A DNA stretch of 64,000 nt from positions 2,909,501 through 2,973,500 of the forward strand of contig OX359195.1 in assembly GCA_947172415.1 (NCBI GenBank), in the 5' to 3' direction. The notes under the pieces were generated by a model. The model had not been told where the DNA came from. It made no database searches and saw only the letters and a program-made list of their open reading frames with translations. The stretch is from Chondrosia reniformis (lineage: Eukaryota > Porifera > Demospongiae > Chondrillida > Chondrillidae). Shown one piece after another: positions 25,846-36,849 of this stretch (the stretch's first letter is position 1; each line of letters opens with the position of its first letter). Position numbers and translations under genes: made by a program.

Positions 25846-27054
25846 TTTACTTATGTATATATTCTGCATAAAGTAACATTTTCTATTAGTTAATTATAAA
25901 TCCAGATGTACATCTCTTAGGTGGGGCACACTGTATATGATTTCTGATAACTTTTGATTCATTAAGTACCATATCACTGTACTAGCACGATTAATATTGT
26001 TACCTTTGCATTTGGACACTCCAATACATACATAAAAGTTCATTATTAAGAAATCTATTGTTGCTGATGTTCACTAATCTTCAGTTAATATGCCAGTATG
26101 TATAAAATTACTACAGATCATGGTGACCAATGTACGTATATATACAATTTGGAAAACCTCTGACTACAAATCAATAAACTATTTAGCAGCAATGAAAAAC
26201 AAGCATGCAGAATGACTCCTACAGCAGAAATGCTGATAGGATACTTAAAACTAAGTGGACATATTTACATACAAATCAATAATCGAAATACGTAGCATAC
26301 AAATTAAAGTAACTAACTTACTCTATGCATCTATTAAGCTTTGCTAAAAGTGTGACAAATTTTGTTTGTTCACATAGCGTACATAACCTGTTGAAAAATA
26401 TTCCTTTCTACACACATATATATTACATGTCCAAAGCAAAAATGTACGGATATAAAAACTACAAAGTACAGATGAAAGGATATCTACTAATTGTCACCTT
26501 AGATATACAACTACTACAATATTCACTAGTTGGGCAGTTGTACATATTTTCATTCCTGTGGATGCAACAACAATATAAATTCAGAAAATATATTGGAATT
26601 TGTAAACTGAACCAACCGAGAAAACAATGTTTTGGTTTCTTAAACAAGCAATTGGATAAACTGGTATTTCTACACTGTAAGTGCACTGTATAAGTAGCTA
26701 TCCAATTGGAAGCATACAACCATCATGAATCAGAAAAAATTGTGGTCATCCCCATAACAATGCAATTTAACAATAGACTAACTCTGGTGTTACTTTAACA
26801 TGTACTTTCTACATTTAGACAATATCATGCACAGTTTCAAATACAAAGAATGTTCCTTTGAATAAAGTGATAATCAAACCACAAGCAGTCATTCTCAACA
26901 TCATGAGGTAAAGAGGGTAACACATGAAAGAAGCAGCTAATATATACGGGCATTGCACTTAGGACAGCTGTGTATATGTACACAAGGATTTACAGAGGAT
27001 CAAGATAAAGAAAAAGACAAAGACTCCCAGGATCACTGATGAAGGGTGGAATTC

Positions 27055-27225
27055 CCAGAAACAGCTGTCTGACCCAGTGGAGAAGAAGATGAAAGAAAGG
27101 AAAAGAAGAAAGAAAAGACTCTTGTATCTTCATCCAAAGCTCCCTTCAGGTTTAGTTCCCCTATAGGCTTTTTACAGAATTGGCATAGCATGTAGGAAAA
27201 TGGTATATTACATTTTTCACAAGTA
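27055..27225 (+). repeat. Dispersed repeat family R1
   Basis: Second copy: purine-rich stretch, then CTTGTATCTTCATCCAAAGC and CATGTAGGAAAATGGTATAT. About 80 percent like the copy at 25670-25845 by eye. Confidence 0.6.
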
Positions 27226-27810
27226 TATTGATTATACAAAGGTGTATGTATGATGTTTATATGGTGTGTGGGGGCTATATATGTGACACTGTGAATAAAT
27301 GTACAATTATGAATGGCAACTACATCCTGATCAATAAAGTTAAAATGCTGTATATAAGCATGTACTCATCACATTGTGTGTTCAGTTTCCTTTTATTTGC
27401 ACAGCTACACAGTTTACAAGGTGGGTTAAAGGTAGTGTCACCCTCCTGTAAATTCCATGTTAAATGAGCACAGGAAATCACAAAACTTTAACACATTAAT
27501 TGAAGCCATTTGTGGAATCAATGTATGTAACGTGTTTAAATGGAATGCTTACCTTGGATACTATACACACCATTTGTACATCCGCTATATATAAACCTAT
27601 ATACATTAAAAGTGTTGATATGGCAGGACTCCTCAAAATGTTATACCTATAATTTCATTTTTATTTACCGTACATACTAACAGGAAAATGTCCCAAACAA
27701 GTTCTCCAAGCTTTAAGATCTATAATCAATTCCCTGGAGAAGTAAACTTTAAATTTCCAAATATAATTTAATGATCAAATAAACAATTCTTGCAATGCAG
27801 TTAGAACAAG

Positions 27811-27880
27811 GTTAACTGTTAAATGTTAACTGTTAAAAGTTAACCTTTAAATGTTAACCTTTACCCGGTTAACGTTACCT
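27811..27880. other. Cluster of GTTAAC palindromes
   Basis: Within about 70 bp the motif GTTAAC or a close variant occurs at least five times on alternating registers, ending CCGGTTAACGTTACC. It is probably a short degenerate repeat; clustered HNF1-like half sites could also look like this. Confidence 0.35.
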
Positions 27881-29219
27881 TTATTATGGCACGTACCGTA
27901 CATATGTATATTGGGAAGAGATGGTTATGAAATCATCGTGGCAGTAAATACATATTGGTGGGGCAATGGTTGGTTCAGTTAATGTTTAATCAGTTTTTCT
28001 CTCAAAATGCTTTATGATTAACAGCCCTGCTATATACATACTTACGTATCACTAAGATTGTTCATAAAAGCAAAACACATACATACACATGTACACCCAC
28101 TCACTTCCCTTTCATCTACATATTCAGTGTACCTTAAAAGGCATCAGCAATGACTATACACATTTACTGCTGACTAATATTATGAATTTAAAAGAAGGGC
28201 ACAATAGCAAGCTAGGTACCAGACCATATTCCAGGCCTTTGAAACTGGCTATTAAAGGAGGGATGGGAACAATACTAAATTAAACCCAGGAAAACTGATC
28301 CCTACTGCTCCGCCACTAAGCTCTACCATTACCATAAAAGTACTCAATTGATGCCTCATCTCTCTTCATAATTAGTCTCAATTCATTCTAATTAGCTGAT
28401 ATCACTATATCATACACAACTGGTAATGAAATGCCCAAATGTGTATATGTAAAAACCAATTGATGAACATACGTATGTACACACTAGCTGTTGCCATTTG
28501 AATCCTAAAAATATTCTATCTGCTCAACCTAAACAGTCTATTACTAATGTAGTGTATGTTAAACAATACTAAAAACAGAAAGTATGCATACAGGTTCATA
28601 AAAGGGTAGTGTGGGCTATTAGACACTGGGGATAACTGTATGTATATACAAGCTATAAAGCATCCTGATCTGCAAAGTTAACATTCTGTATTGAAGCATA
28701 CATATACATGTATAAGTACTTAGTCACCAATCATGATCAATTTCCTTGATTTATACAGCTACACGCAGGTTTCCAAGGTGGGTCTAAAGTGTGTAAAGGA
28801 AGTTTATTTATCATCCTACATGTAAATTCCATGCCCACAAATCTACACCCACTACAGCACTTCCATATATACAAGATCAAAGGTGTAGCTGCTTCAAAGG
28901 TGACATAATTTGATAAACTATATACTATTTAAGTATATTGATAATAATAAAGAGAATATTGCTTATAAAGATCCATAGGGACTATCATTTTGACCAAAAG
29001 ATTTAAACCAACTGTGTTTTTAGATGCTTCAAGAGTTAAAAGATGTACAATTCAAAAGATAAATAAACATCAATAGAGCATTAATATTTTAATTGTGTAC
29101 ATAAATATAGTTGCAATTACCAGACATTAAAGTTTTTCCAAATAGTTTATTCAGAATTATCAGCTGTAGCCGATATATACATGCTCAAATTCACAATAAT
29201 GAAACCCATTAATGCTATC

Positions 29220-29345
29220 CTATCTGGAATATTGACTGTGAATTCTTCTAGCTTGACTATCACGTATGCATTTTGCACAATAGGTAATGATGGAATGTTG
29301 TGACGGATCCATTCCAGGAAGAGAGAAAAAAACCTGAAAGAAGCA
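29220..29345 (-). CDS. Possible terminal exon of an unrecognised small gene
   Basis: The frame begins after a good acceptor (CTTCTTTCAG) near 29335 and reads VFFSLPGMDPSQHSIITYCA then KCIRDSQARRIHSQYSR and a stop. An AATAAA lies about 75 nt downstream of the stop on the same strand. I found no upstream exon in compatible phase. A 33-codon ATG frame at 30401-30300 ends in the wrong phase to join it directly. I recognise no family. Confidence 0.25.
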   Translation of the reverse strand, partial: CFFQVFFSLPGMDPSQHSIITYCAKCIRDSQARRIHSQYSR

Positions 29346-30659
29346 ACTGTTAGGTAATGAACCCAGGTTAGCTACTTTTGACCACAAACACTCTGTAATG
29401 CTCAATTCATGCCTCCCCCTTATATACCAACAAAGTACAGTGATTAATCTTCATTTATACTAAAGAGTGGTGACTCCATTCATCAGAAAATACTGCCAAT
29501 CAGATAGACATCATTGGTTGTAAGTTGAAATGACAAAATTGGTGTATCTATATGCTTATATACAGTGACATCATTGAACTAAGCAAGAAGACAACATATA
29601 CATAATAGGTAAACCTTTATTGCAGTGCCCCCATTCAAATTCGCGTTTCATTCCTTTTTGAGATTCACAACATCCTGCATGTTGCACTTCTCTTCTTGGT
29701 TTTATGTTTTACTTGAACATACGTACGTATATTGTTCATAAAAGGGTGGGTTATTATGACACAGAGAATAAATGATAAGAATATCCTGATCTGTTAAGTT
29801 AGTATGCTGTATATATCAATATAAATAGTCACTTTATGTGACTGCTTTCCTTACATTGTATGGCTACATGTGCAGTCTCCATAAGGAAGGTCTACAGGAA
29901 GTTTGTACCTCATCCTACAAGTAAATTCCATATTATTACATCCCACAATTTACACCCACTATTGCACTTCCATATACAAAAGATCAAAGTAGTATGTATA
30001 TAACTGTACCAAAGGAGTACATACGTACATATTGTATATAGTCTATACCTTGAATGTACCAAAGGTTCTTTAAAACCATTACGTAGGTATGAATGTAATG
30101 TTAAGTTTTTATAGCTAGATATACGAAAGTATTGTTTCCAATTATGCTTAATTCATTTAGTTATTCATTACGGTCATTACAGAATAATTTTATTATCCGT
30201 GAACATACATGTATACGTAAATAATCTATGCTAGCCGAGATGCTAGCTGTGAATTACCAACACATACGTACGACTGTACGTACACTTGAAATGACACTGT
30301 TAAGTAAACCGGAGTTGACAAAGGCGGACTTTTGCTGTATCAGAGTAATCTACTTCCATCAAGCACGACAGTTTAGCCGTGTAACGAATTCTCTTCGACA
30401 TCTTTGAATTCACAATTCACAAAGGATATCATAGAACTGAACACGTGGGGCGTAGGGTCTGGGAACGACACTAGCCTAACACCCCTGCAGTATAATATTT
30501 ATTTGAGTACTTAGAGCTATCGATTCTTGTAATGTTAGGACAACAACAACAGAGAAGACTCTTAACTTAAGTATAACATGACCGGAAAGGCCAAATTCAT
30601 GTTTTCGATGTCAATTAGACTTAGTTGTAAATATGGATGTTTGCTGAATATAAGCATCC
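29346..30659. other. Intergenic DNA
   Basis: About 1.3 kb with the third copy of the 250-bp repeat and no supported gene. A short ATG frame at 30401-30300 (minus, 33 codons) has coding-like codons but no recognisable product. Confidence 0.45.
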
Positions 30660-31550
30660 AATAAGCTATGTGAATGAATACCATCTTTGTTCTTCTCCAA
30701 CCCTCTAATACTGCAGTTTGGTGGATGTGCCTGCAAGCAGACTCCTCTAAATGAAGACAATGTCTTCTCTGTTTCGGATCGCTTGGAAGAGATAAACTGG
30801 ACAGATGGGTGAATGTAGTAAGATGGCTGAGGCTATGTCCAGTAAGTTCGTACACTCGTTTGACCATCATCTTGGTCAAATAAAGCTGTTCTTCTCTTCT
30901 TCCATTTGAAAAGATGTCTTCTGAAAAGGAAAGAAACTCCTCCCATTTCTTCATTTTAATTTGAAGCCCTTTTCTCTGCTTGACAAGAACATTGCTTCCG
31001 TTTTCCTCACTTTACCAACAAGACTATCACATCTTCCAGTTACCATGGCAATTAGTTGTTCCTTCATTGCAAAGATCTCTCCCACAGCATCAGCGGACTT
31101 TGTAGAACCACCTTCTAAGGTTTCATTAATCGATTGAATTTGATGTCTCTTAAACATTTTCTTTGATCTGTGAAGATCTACACACTCTTGGCAAATAAAG
31201 AAATCACAGTCTGAGCAGTAGCTCACGGCTGCCCTCTTCTCTTCGTGCTCCTCTTGACAGACCACTCCTTCCTTCTGATACTGACTACTCACTGTCTTCC
31301 TCAGAGCAAAGGGATGGCTTGGAAGATCACTAGGAGGGATGGAGAACACGTCATCACAGATCTCACAGGTCACTCCAAGTTGGAGCATCTTCTCCTGACA
31401 CTCCACCTTCTCACACAAGGCCAGGGAGTGCAGACAAGGTAGACATTTAAGCTCTTCTACTCTCATTCCACAACTGACACAAGAGAGACTGAGATTAGTT
31501 GATGGAAAAGAAGAACTAGAAGTTGATGGAACCTCTGGAAGCTCAGCCAT
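30660..31550 (-). pseudogene. TRIM-NHL pseudogene (copy 1): RING and B-box remnant
   Basis: Starts MAELPEVPSTSSSS like the intact neighbour and keeps the RING-type Cys pattern (CVSCG, CLPCLHS, CEICD) and one B-box (CSDCDFFICQECVDLHRSKK). Compared with the copy at 31940-34123 it has a deletion removing the second B-box and the front of the coiled coil (junction near 31104). It also has a ~10-bp deletion that breaks the frame near 30993-31005 and a 1-bp loss near 30832. Similarity stops inside the filamin domain (~30670), so the NHL propeller is missing. A short truncated product is possible but unlikely to work as a TRIM. Confidence 0.85.
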
Positions 31551-31939
31551 TTGATTTGGTAATGATGGGATCGTGTGACTATGAAATGAGGGAGGAGCTA
31601 AACATATCAAACTATATGCTGTGTATACTTACGTAAACATTCTAAATCTATATAGGAATTACAGGAACTCTACCATGGATATAATTTAGTGAGTTTGTTT
31701 TCAATTTTAAGAATGAGAATAATAGAAAATTTCCTCGTTTCTAGTGTCAGCATTATAAAGAGTGTCTCCCTATCACTGATAGCAATACTCTTTCAGATGT
31801 GTATATGTATAGTTGTTGGGTTGGGTTGAGTTTTATCAAATAAGGTAAAAATTGAATTTTACAAAGGTAAATATAAAATTGAAGCTATCTATAAAGCATG
31901 TCTTTACAATAGGGGTCAGAGTACAACAATTCTATTGTT

Positions 31940-34123
31940 TCAGTCAGCAGAGTCAGCAATATATAGATTTCCTTCATCCCTGATAGCAACACTATAAGGA
32001 CGGTCCAACCCAAGATTACTAACCTCACCAACACAATGTCCATCTGATGTGAAGATGGAGAGTTTGTTAGAACTGCATGATGCAACTATTATGTGTCCAT
32101 CACTTGTGACTGCTATACCAGTGGGGCTCTTGACAATGTCTTCACCAAACTGTCGGATGTACCGTCCATCCTGATCATGTACTTTGATGCAATCATTGTT
32201 ATGGTCAGTGATGTACACTAATCCATCTGGTGATATACAGAGATGCCAGGGAAATTTAAAACAACCTGCTCTACTGCCAAACGAACCAAAGCACCTTAGG
32301 AACCGACCATTCTCCCTAAATACGGATATTCTATGATTGCCACCTTCTGCTATAAAAAGGTGTTCCTCCTCATTGACTGCCACTCCTATAGGACGACTTA
32401 ACTGACCTTGCTTTGACCCTTGACCTCCAAACTGTCTTACTAGTTGACCAGTTGGAGTGTAGATCTTGATAGCATGGTTGCTATAGTCACTAATGACAAT
32501 GTTACCAGATTTGCTGAAAGTTATCCCACTGACATAGCCACAACCATGTTTAAATCTTCTCGCAATTTGACCTGCCCCATTAATAACAAGGATTTCGTTG
32601 GTGTCGTAATTTGCAGCATACAACATTCCCTCTGATCCACAAGTTACTGCATAGCATGCTCCACTAATTCTTATTCCTTTTTGGACTTTGTTCATTGTCC
32701 TAATATGCAATGGCTTAACAATCTTGACCTCTACTGGACTGCCCACTACGTGGTGATCTCCAATGGTCACTTTCAGGATACACTCGAGTGATGGAACACT
32801 CTTAAAGTGTACCTCATATGTGCCATCTCTCTTGTCTGTTACTTTACCTGACAGAGGAACACCTGCTGTCACAGGACAAAGGACAGCCAACACCTTTTCT
32901 CCTCCTCGACACTCATTGCCTTTCTCATCTCTTGTGATGACTTTGAAGGAAAATTCTTTCTTCTTCGGTATGTACACGAAGGCAGTACCATCTTTGTTCT
33001 TCTCCAACTCTCTAATACTGCAGTTTGGTGGATGTGCCTGCAAGCAGACTCCTCCAAATGAAGACAATGTCTTCTCTGTTTCGGATCGCTTGGAAGAGAT
33101 AAACTGGACAGATGGGTGAATGTAGCAAGATGGCTGAGGACTATGTCCAGTAAGTTCATACACTCGTTTGACCACCATCTTGGTCAAGTAAAGCTGTTCT
33201 TCTCTTCTTCCATTTGAATAGATGTCTTCTGAAATGGAAAGAAACTCCTCCCATTTCTTCATTTTAACTTGAAGCACTTTTCTCTGCTTGACAAGAGCTT
33301 TTCTTCCACTTTCTTCCATTTTCCTCACTTTACCAACAAGACTATCACATCTTCCAGTTACCAGGGCAATTAGTTGTTCCTTTATTGCAAGGATCTCTCC
33401 TACAGCATCAGTGGACTGCTGTTGGAGACTAGCTTCACTGGCCTCCACCTCCTGAAGGGCATTGCTCAATGCCTTTGTCTGTCCCCTGGCAGACAGCACA
33501 CACTGTGTCAGAGTGCTCCTGTTTAGCTCTCCCAGTTTGTCATTGATGAAGGACACACTGTGAGTCTTATGGCCACCAATAGAATGACATATGGCACAGA
33601 TCATCTGTTGACAATCATGACAGAATAGCTTCTTCTTTTCATTGTGTTCTGCACATTGGAAAATATCTTCTTTTGTAGAACCACCTTCTAAGGTTTCATT
33701 AATCAATTGGATTTGATGCCTCTTAAACATTTTCTTTGATCTGTGAAGATCTACACACTCTTGGCAAATAAAGAAATCACAGTCTGAGCAGTAGCTCACA
33801 GCTGCCCTCTTCTCTTTGTGGTCCTCTTGACAGGCTACTCCTTCCTTCTGATACTGACTGCTCACTGTCTTCCTCAGAGCAAAGGGATGGCTTGGAAGAT
33901 CACTAGGAGGGATGGAGAACACTTCATCACAGATCTCACAGGTCACTCCAAGTTGGAGCATCTTCTCCTGACACTCCACCTTCTCACACAAGGCCAGGGA
34001 GTGCAGACAAGGTAGACATTTAAGCTCTTCTACTCTCACTCCACAACTGACACAAGAGAGACTGAGAATAGTTGATGGAAAAGAAGAACTAGAAGTGGAT
34101 GGAACCTCTGGAAGTTCAGCCAT
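31940..34123 (-). CDS. TRIM-NHL E3 ubiquitin ligase-like protein (copy 2, near-complete)
   Basis: A single-exon frame of 727 residues: RING-type zinc finger (~24-68: CVSCG, CLPCLHS, CEICDEV), two B-boxes (~97-195: CSDCDFFICQECVDLH; CHDCQQMICAICHSIGGHKT), a coiled coil (~200-310), a filamin/ABP280 domain (~345-465: DKRDGTYEVHFKSVPSLEC) and about five to six NHL blades (~480-727: GITFSKSGNIVISDYSNHAI; PIGVAVNEEEHLFIAEGGNH). This is the order in TRIM2, TRIM3 and TRIM71, which ubiquitinate proteins and, in several cases, bind RNA through NHL. The frame stops (TGA at 31940-31942) within the last blade, while copy 3 continues with about ten residues matching the expected closing strand. Copy 2 therefore looks slightly truncated. 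Confidence 0.88.
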   Translation of the reverse strand: MAELPEVPSTSSSSFPSTILSLSCVSCGVRVEELKCLPCLHSLALCEKVECQEKMLQLGVTCEICDEVFSIPPSDLPSHPFALRKTVSSQYQKEGVACQEDHKEKRAAVSYCSDCDFFICQECVDLHRSKKMFKRHQIQLINETLEGGSTKEDIFQCAEHNEKKKLFCHDCQQMICAICHSIGGHKTHSVSFINDKLGELNRSTLTQCVLSARGQTKALSNALQEVEASEASLQQQSTDAVGEILAIKEQLIALVTGRCDSLVGKVRKMEESGRKALVKQRKVLQVKMKKWEEFLSISEDIYSNGRREEQLYLTKMVVKRVYELTGHSPQPSCYIHPSVQFISSKRSETEKTLSSFGGVCLQAHPPNCSIRELEKNKDGTAFVYIPKKKEFSFKVITRDEKGNECRGGEKVLAVLCPVTAGVPLSGKVTDKRDGTYEVHFKSVPSLECILKVTIGDHHVVGSPVEVKIVKPLHIRTMNKVQKGIRISGACYAVTCGSEGMLYAANYDTNEILVINGAGQIARRFKHGCGYVSGITFSKSGNIVISDYSNHAIKIYTPTGQLVRQFGGQGSKQGQLSRPIGVAVNEEEHLFIAEGGNHRISVFRENGRFLRCFGSFGSRAGCFKFPWHLCISPDGLVYITDHNNDCIKVHDQDGRYIRQFGEDIVKSPTGIAVTSDGHIIVASCSSNKLSIFTSDGHCVGEVSNLGLDRPYSVAIRDEGNLYIADSAD

Positions 34124-34245
34124 TTTATTTGGTAATGGTGTACCTTTTAAATAAGGGAGGAGCTAAACATATCAAGCTATTTGCTATGGCTTTATAATTT
34201 TTAATATATAGTAACTAAAGTGTACCTTCACTGAAGTCATTTATA

Positions 34246-34495
34246 AGAGAATAATAAAAATTTTCTACAAAAATAGTGAAGATGTAGGGATGGCACAAAA
34301 AGCACAAAAACAAGAAAGGGGATGTTACACAGTGAAGCATTAGCTATATATGCATGAATCATACAACACCCTTGCTTGTAGGATTCATGCATAGCTAATG
34401 CTTCACTGTGTAACATCGATCCCTTTCTTGTTTCTGTGCTTTTTGTGCCATCCCTACATCTTCACTATTTTTGTAGAAAATTTTTATTGTTCTCT
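34246..34495. repeat. Long fold-back inverted repeat (about 115-bp arms)
   Basis: The left arm (34246-34360) and right arm (34381-34495) are near-perfect reverse complements around a ~20-base centre. Both contain AATAGTGAAGATGTAGGGAT, GGCACAAAAAGCAC and TGTTACACAGTGAAGCATTA on one strand or the other. An RNA from either strand would form a long hairpin. No coding capacity. A truncated second copy is at 35262-35462, so it behaves as a mobile snap-back element. Confidence 0.92.
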
Positions 34496-35261
34496 AGTGT
34501 CTGTACTTTTTATGGAGCATAAGCTAGGAATTCTAAACTCATTTGGTTTCGCAATCTTCGACTGAATATGATGTCATTAAAATGGCGAATTTATTGAGGC
34601 CTTGACTCTGGGGCCATGAAAATCGTCATACTCAATAATAGCGTTATCGCTCTCGCTTCTACAAAAGAATACTGCTCGGAAAATTTAGAGTATTTTCGCT
34701 TAAGTAGTAGTCCGAAGGCTTATTTCGTTTTTTAGTTACAGCGGGCGAAGAAGATGAAGATGAAGAAGAAGAAAACGAAAATGGGAAATTTCAAAATTCG
34801 TTCATTTGCCAGCGGAACACGGTCGCTAACCGTACTCTCTGATAGTTAGTTTTCAGTTCCATGACTGATATATAGCAATACCACTATCAATCTCACAGGC
34901 ACCAACAATCCATTGTATTTTGAGGTGGTCTCTATCTATGCGTTAGGGTTCAGAGAAGGTCTCCCTATTTTTCCCCTACATGAGTTCTCACTATATACAA
35001 CCTGTATCTGCAGTTGAACAGATAACAGAATACTGTAATCTCTGCTGATACAAGAAACACGCAAAATCATAACAAAAGTGCATTCAGTCCACCAAAATAG
35101 TCCAGCGTCCTTTTTCAGTGAAGTCTGCTTCCAAGGAGGCAGAGATGAAAAGTCCGTCGGTGACACTTTAAACATGTTCTACATAAGGTACATACAATTA
35201 TGGTTTGCTATGCAGACAAATAACAAAATAATAAATTAGCATATATAAAGCCAAGTATGAT

Positions 35262-35462
35262 AGAGAACAATAAAAATTTTCTACAAAAATAGTGAAGATG
35301 TAGGGATGGCACAAAAAGCACAGAAACAAGAAAGGGATGTTACACAGTGAAGTATTAGCTATATATACATGAATCATACAACACCCTTGCTTGTAGGATT
35401 CATGCATAGCTAATGCTTCACTGTGTAACATCGATCCCTTTCTTGTTTCTGTGCTTTTTGTG
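35262..35462. repeat. Second, truncated copy of the fold-back element
   Basis: Same left arm and centre as 34246-34495, but the right arm stops after GTGCTTTTTGTG. Sequence that lies ~110 bp beyond the first copy (GGCCATGAAAA, CTCAATAATA, AAAATTTAGAGTATTTTC, GAAGATGAAG repeats) follows immediately. So the second copy duplicated with its flank and lost about 150 bp. It lies in the intron between two villin exons. Confidence 0.88.
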
Positions 35463-36387
35463 GCGGCCATGAAAACCGTCATGCTCAATAATAATCACTC
35501 TCACTTCTAGAAAAGAATACAGCGCAGAAAATTTAGAGTATTTTCACTTTAGAAGTAATCCGAAAGCTTCCTTCCTTTTTTAGTTATAGCGAGCAAAGAA
35601 GATGAAGAAGAAGATGAAGATGAAGAAGACGAAAATTAGTATTTTTAAAGTTTATTATTTCGCCAGCGGGACATATTCGCTTGCCTTTAAGGTCTATTTA
35701 GAGTATGTATATGGTATATTTAGCTATACATAGCCTTGTTTTGTCGATTTTCGGCCTATTTCGGGATTTTGCTCCTATACCGATGTATGGGGAAAACGAA
35801 AAAGAACGTGTCATCCCTACATAGGGAGTACTACCGTACTCGCTGATACTGGCAGGAGAAGCTACACATGGAGTACACCAAGTATTTACCTTAAAGTCCT
35901 CATCCCCTAGGTAGGTTTCTAATTTCTTTGGATCAACTCCCTCAGGGAGAGGTTTCTTCTTCAGGTCAGCCAGTGAGTATCTGTCTCTGCTCAACTTCTT
36001 TCGCTCCTCTGAAGCATCTGATCGATGAGGACTCTTGATGATTACAAAAGGTCTGTTAGTCTCGGTCACCTTTTTATCGCTCTCCCAGGATGGAAAGAGA
36101 TTGGTTAACCGATGGTGTTCAAAACCGGCAGACACAACATAAACACGAGGCTCCACAATGCGACCAGTAGCTATGTATACACACAGGAACACATACAAAA
36201 AGATTCATGATGTTTGAGAATAATTATTGCTTCATATATTTAACTGATATTTAAATTTTACATGTTATATTTGTAAGCAAATATAACAAACAAAATAGGA
36301 GTATTATTTACTTATTGAAAGCAGTTATTATTTAGGAAGGCAAATGATCCAATATTAAGCATTTTATGAACTAAGGGAGTTACAGTA

Positions 36388-36604
36388 ACTGTAAAACCTT
36401 TAATATTAATGACCAGTATAGTTAGCTTTTACCGTATATGACTTATTAGTGTCCATTAAATTTAGTGTTTTGTTGTAAATACTTGCTCCACACTACTGCG
36501 CAAGCATAATAATAAACATGTTAGTGACCATAAATGCTAGCAAATGATATAGCATCACTAATTTCGCTAACATTAATGGCTCGCTAATATTAAGGGTTTA
36601 CAGT
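36388..36604. repeat. MITE-like element with ~25-bp terminal inverted repeats
   Basis: Left end ACTGTAAAACCTTTAATATT and the reverse complement of the right end, ACTGTAAACCCTTAATATTA, match. The element is about 217 bp, non-coding, and contains further short inverted segments (GCTAGCAAATGAT; CACTAATTTCGCTAA). It is inserted in a villin intron in fragment A and is missing from fragment B. Confidence 0.7.
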
Positions 36605-36849
36605 AATTACATTGGGCTGTGCAAAGGCTATGATGATAAGCACATATTCACTGGAAACGTATTACACCAAACCAGGCAAGTGACATAAGCCGTTTATGTT
36701 CACTAATATCAGTACAACATTAATAAAATCTGAGATGCCAAATCAAGTGTGCATGCTCACCCTTAGAGTAGTTGACAGCAGTCTCCAGCACCAATCTTTT
36801 GTCTCCTACGAATCTCACTTGAGCATCTCCAGTAAACTGGTTCTTATCT

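Larger units (their letters stand above)
24524..29219. other. Intergenic region, repeats only
   Basis: About 4.7 kb with no gene I can support. Open frames here are short and overlap on both strands. It holds two copies of the R1 purine-rich repeat, two of the three copies of a diverged ~1.2-kb-spaced repeat, and a cluster of GTTAAC motifs. Confidence 0.6.
27240..29990 (+). repeat. Three diverged copies of a ~250-bp repeat spaced 1.1-1.4 kb apart
   Basis: Similar segments lie at about 27240-27470, 28590-28900 and 29735-29990. Shared landmarks in order are a GTGTGGGCTAT-like start, ATCCTGATC followed by AAAGTTA, an ACAGCTACAC-like segment, AAGGTGGGT and a TGTAAATTCCAT segment. The last two copies also share CACCCACTA..GCACTTCCATAT. 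Either an old tandem duplication or a repeat family; no coding potential. Confidence 0.5.
34936..36849 (-). pseudogene. Villin C-terminal exons (gelsolin-domain end and headpiece), fragment A
   Basis: Three phase-compatible exons: 36849-36761 (KNQFTGDAQVRFVGDKRLVL), 36170-35890 (RIVEPRVYVVSAGFEHHRLT, NLFPSWESD, then [20 protein letters not shown]) and 35178-34936 (VSPTDFSSLPPWKQTSLKKD AGLF, written in two parts). They encode the end of a last gelsolin-like domain and a complete villin headpiece, the C-terminal F-actin-binding module, including the LPEGVD, PPWKQ and KKDAGLF motifs. Headpieces normally end at that Phe; here the frame runs on about 54 residues (WWTECTF...). No earlier villin exon is present; coilin sequence abuts the first exon. 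So this is a displaced gene fragment. Confidence 0.82.

Noticed and set aside
26325..26719. Overlapping open frames on both strands, 122 and 86 codons.
   Set aside because: No family resemblance, AT-driven composition, no splice context; probably chance.
30300..30401. 33-codon minus-strand frame (MSKRIRYTAKLSCLMEVDYS...) as first exon of a gene ending at 29220.
   Set aside because: Its donor leaves phase 2, whereas the terminal exon needs phase 0, and no connecting exon was found.
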